Under the pieces are notes generated by a model. That model was not told the DNA's origin, ran no database searches, and worked only from the letters and a program-made list of their open reading frames with translations. The position numbers and the translations under genes were made by a program. A DNA stretch of 5,348 bases from Actinomycetes bacterium (GTDB lineage: Bacteria; Actinomycetota; Aquicultoria; CAJVYJ01; JAUVQD01), in contig JAUVQD010000112.1 in NCBI GenBank assembly GCA_030598355.1, positions 1 through 5,348 of the forward strand, read 5' to 3'. Shown here one piece after another: positions 5,256-5,348 of this stretch. Each line of letters opens with the position of its first letter. Positions within the stretch are counted from its first letter, which is position 1.

Positions 5256-5348
5256 GGGGTGAAAAATGTCTTGCACACATATTCATAAAACAACCGACTG
5301 TTGTATACTGAGCAATATTAAACTGAATAATTGCTAAGCAGCACCGAA

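Larger units (their letters stand above)
5195..5261. repeat. 7-base inverted repeat flanking the cysC promoter
   Basis: CACCCCT at 5195-5201 and AGGGGTG at 5255-5261 are exact reverse complements, 53 bases apart, bracketing the -35 and -10 elements. The inner arm is part of the cysC ribosome binding site. If transcription began upstream of 5261, the outer arm could pair with and hide that site; otherwise it could be a bipartite protein-binding site. Seven bases can arise by chance, so the functional reading is weak. Confidence 0.25.

Noticed and set aside
5282..5309. Plus-strand promoter-like pair TTCATA-16-TATACT
   Set aside because: Only a fair match, and no gene is seen downstream within the window; it cannot be supported without the flanking sequence.

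Overview
The window is a compact bacterial surface-glycan biosynthesis locus. Every supported gene lies on the minus strand, so transcription runs from high to low coordinates. The genes are tightly packed: two overlaps, one direct stop/start junction, and gaps of 7 and 12 bases. The genome is bacterial, of middling GC by eye, with good Shine-Dalgarno sites (GGAGGT, AAGGAG, AGGTGAGGGG). The lineage cannot be fixed from sequence alone. The stand-alone beta-sandwich protein resembles, from memory, domains seen in membrane glycosyltransferases of Chloroflexota and deep-branching Actinomycetota, so an uncultured member of such a group is a reasonable but weak guess.

Region by region, in transcription order. 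Positions 5348-5190 are a non-coding leader with a plausible sigma70-type promoter (5227-5255). Positions 5189-4584 encode an adenylylsulfate (APS) kinase, CysC-like, with an unusual C-terminal tail. Positions 4571-3282 encode a polytopic GT-C type glycosyltransferase. Positions 3298-2552 encode an extracytoplasmic beta-sandwich-like protein with an N-terminal signal/lipobox and a C-terminal membrane helix. Positions 2551-2461 are a short gap with a second candidate promoter and a perfect 14-base palindrome. Positions 2460-1774 encode a GT2 polyprenyl-phosphate-sugar synthase-like enzyme that starts with TTG. Positions 1766-1395 encode a four-helix SMR/EamA-type protein, probably a lipid-linked-sugar flippase. 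Positions 1394-396 encode a GT2 rhamnosyltransferase-like enzyme. Positions 403-1 hold the start of a second such GT2 enzyme, cut by the window edge.

How they may work together (inference): the DPM1-like GT2 loads a sugar onto polyprenyl phosphate in the cytoplasm, the SMR-type protein flips it, and the GT-C enzyme, perhaps helped by the beta-sandwich protein, transfers it to a glycan outside the membrane. The two NTD-type GT2 enzymes would extend a glycan from nucleotide-sugars inside the cell. The APS kinase would supply PAPS, which suggests that the glycan is sulfated, but no sulfotransferase or ATP sulfurylase lies in the window. No mobile element, tRNA, rRNA or CRISPR array was seen.
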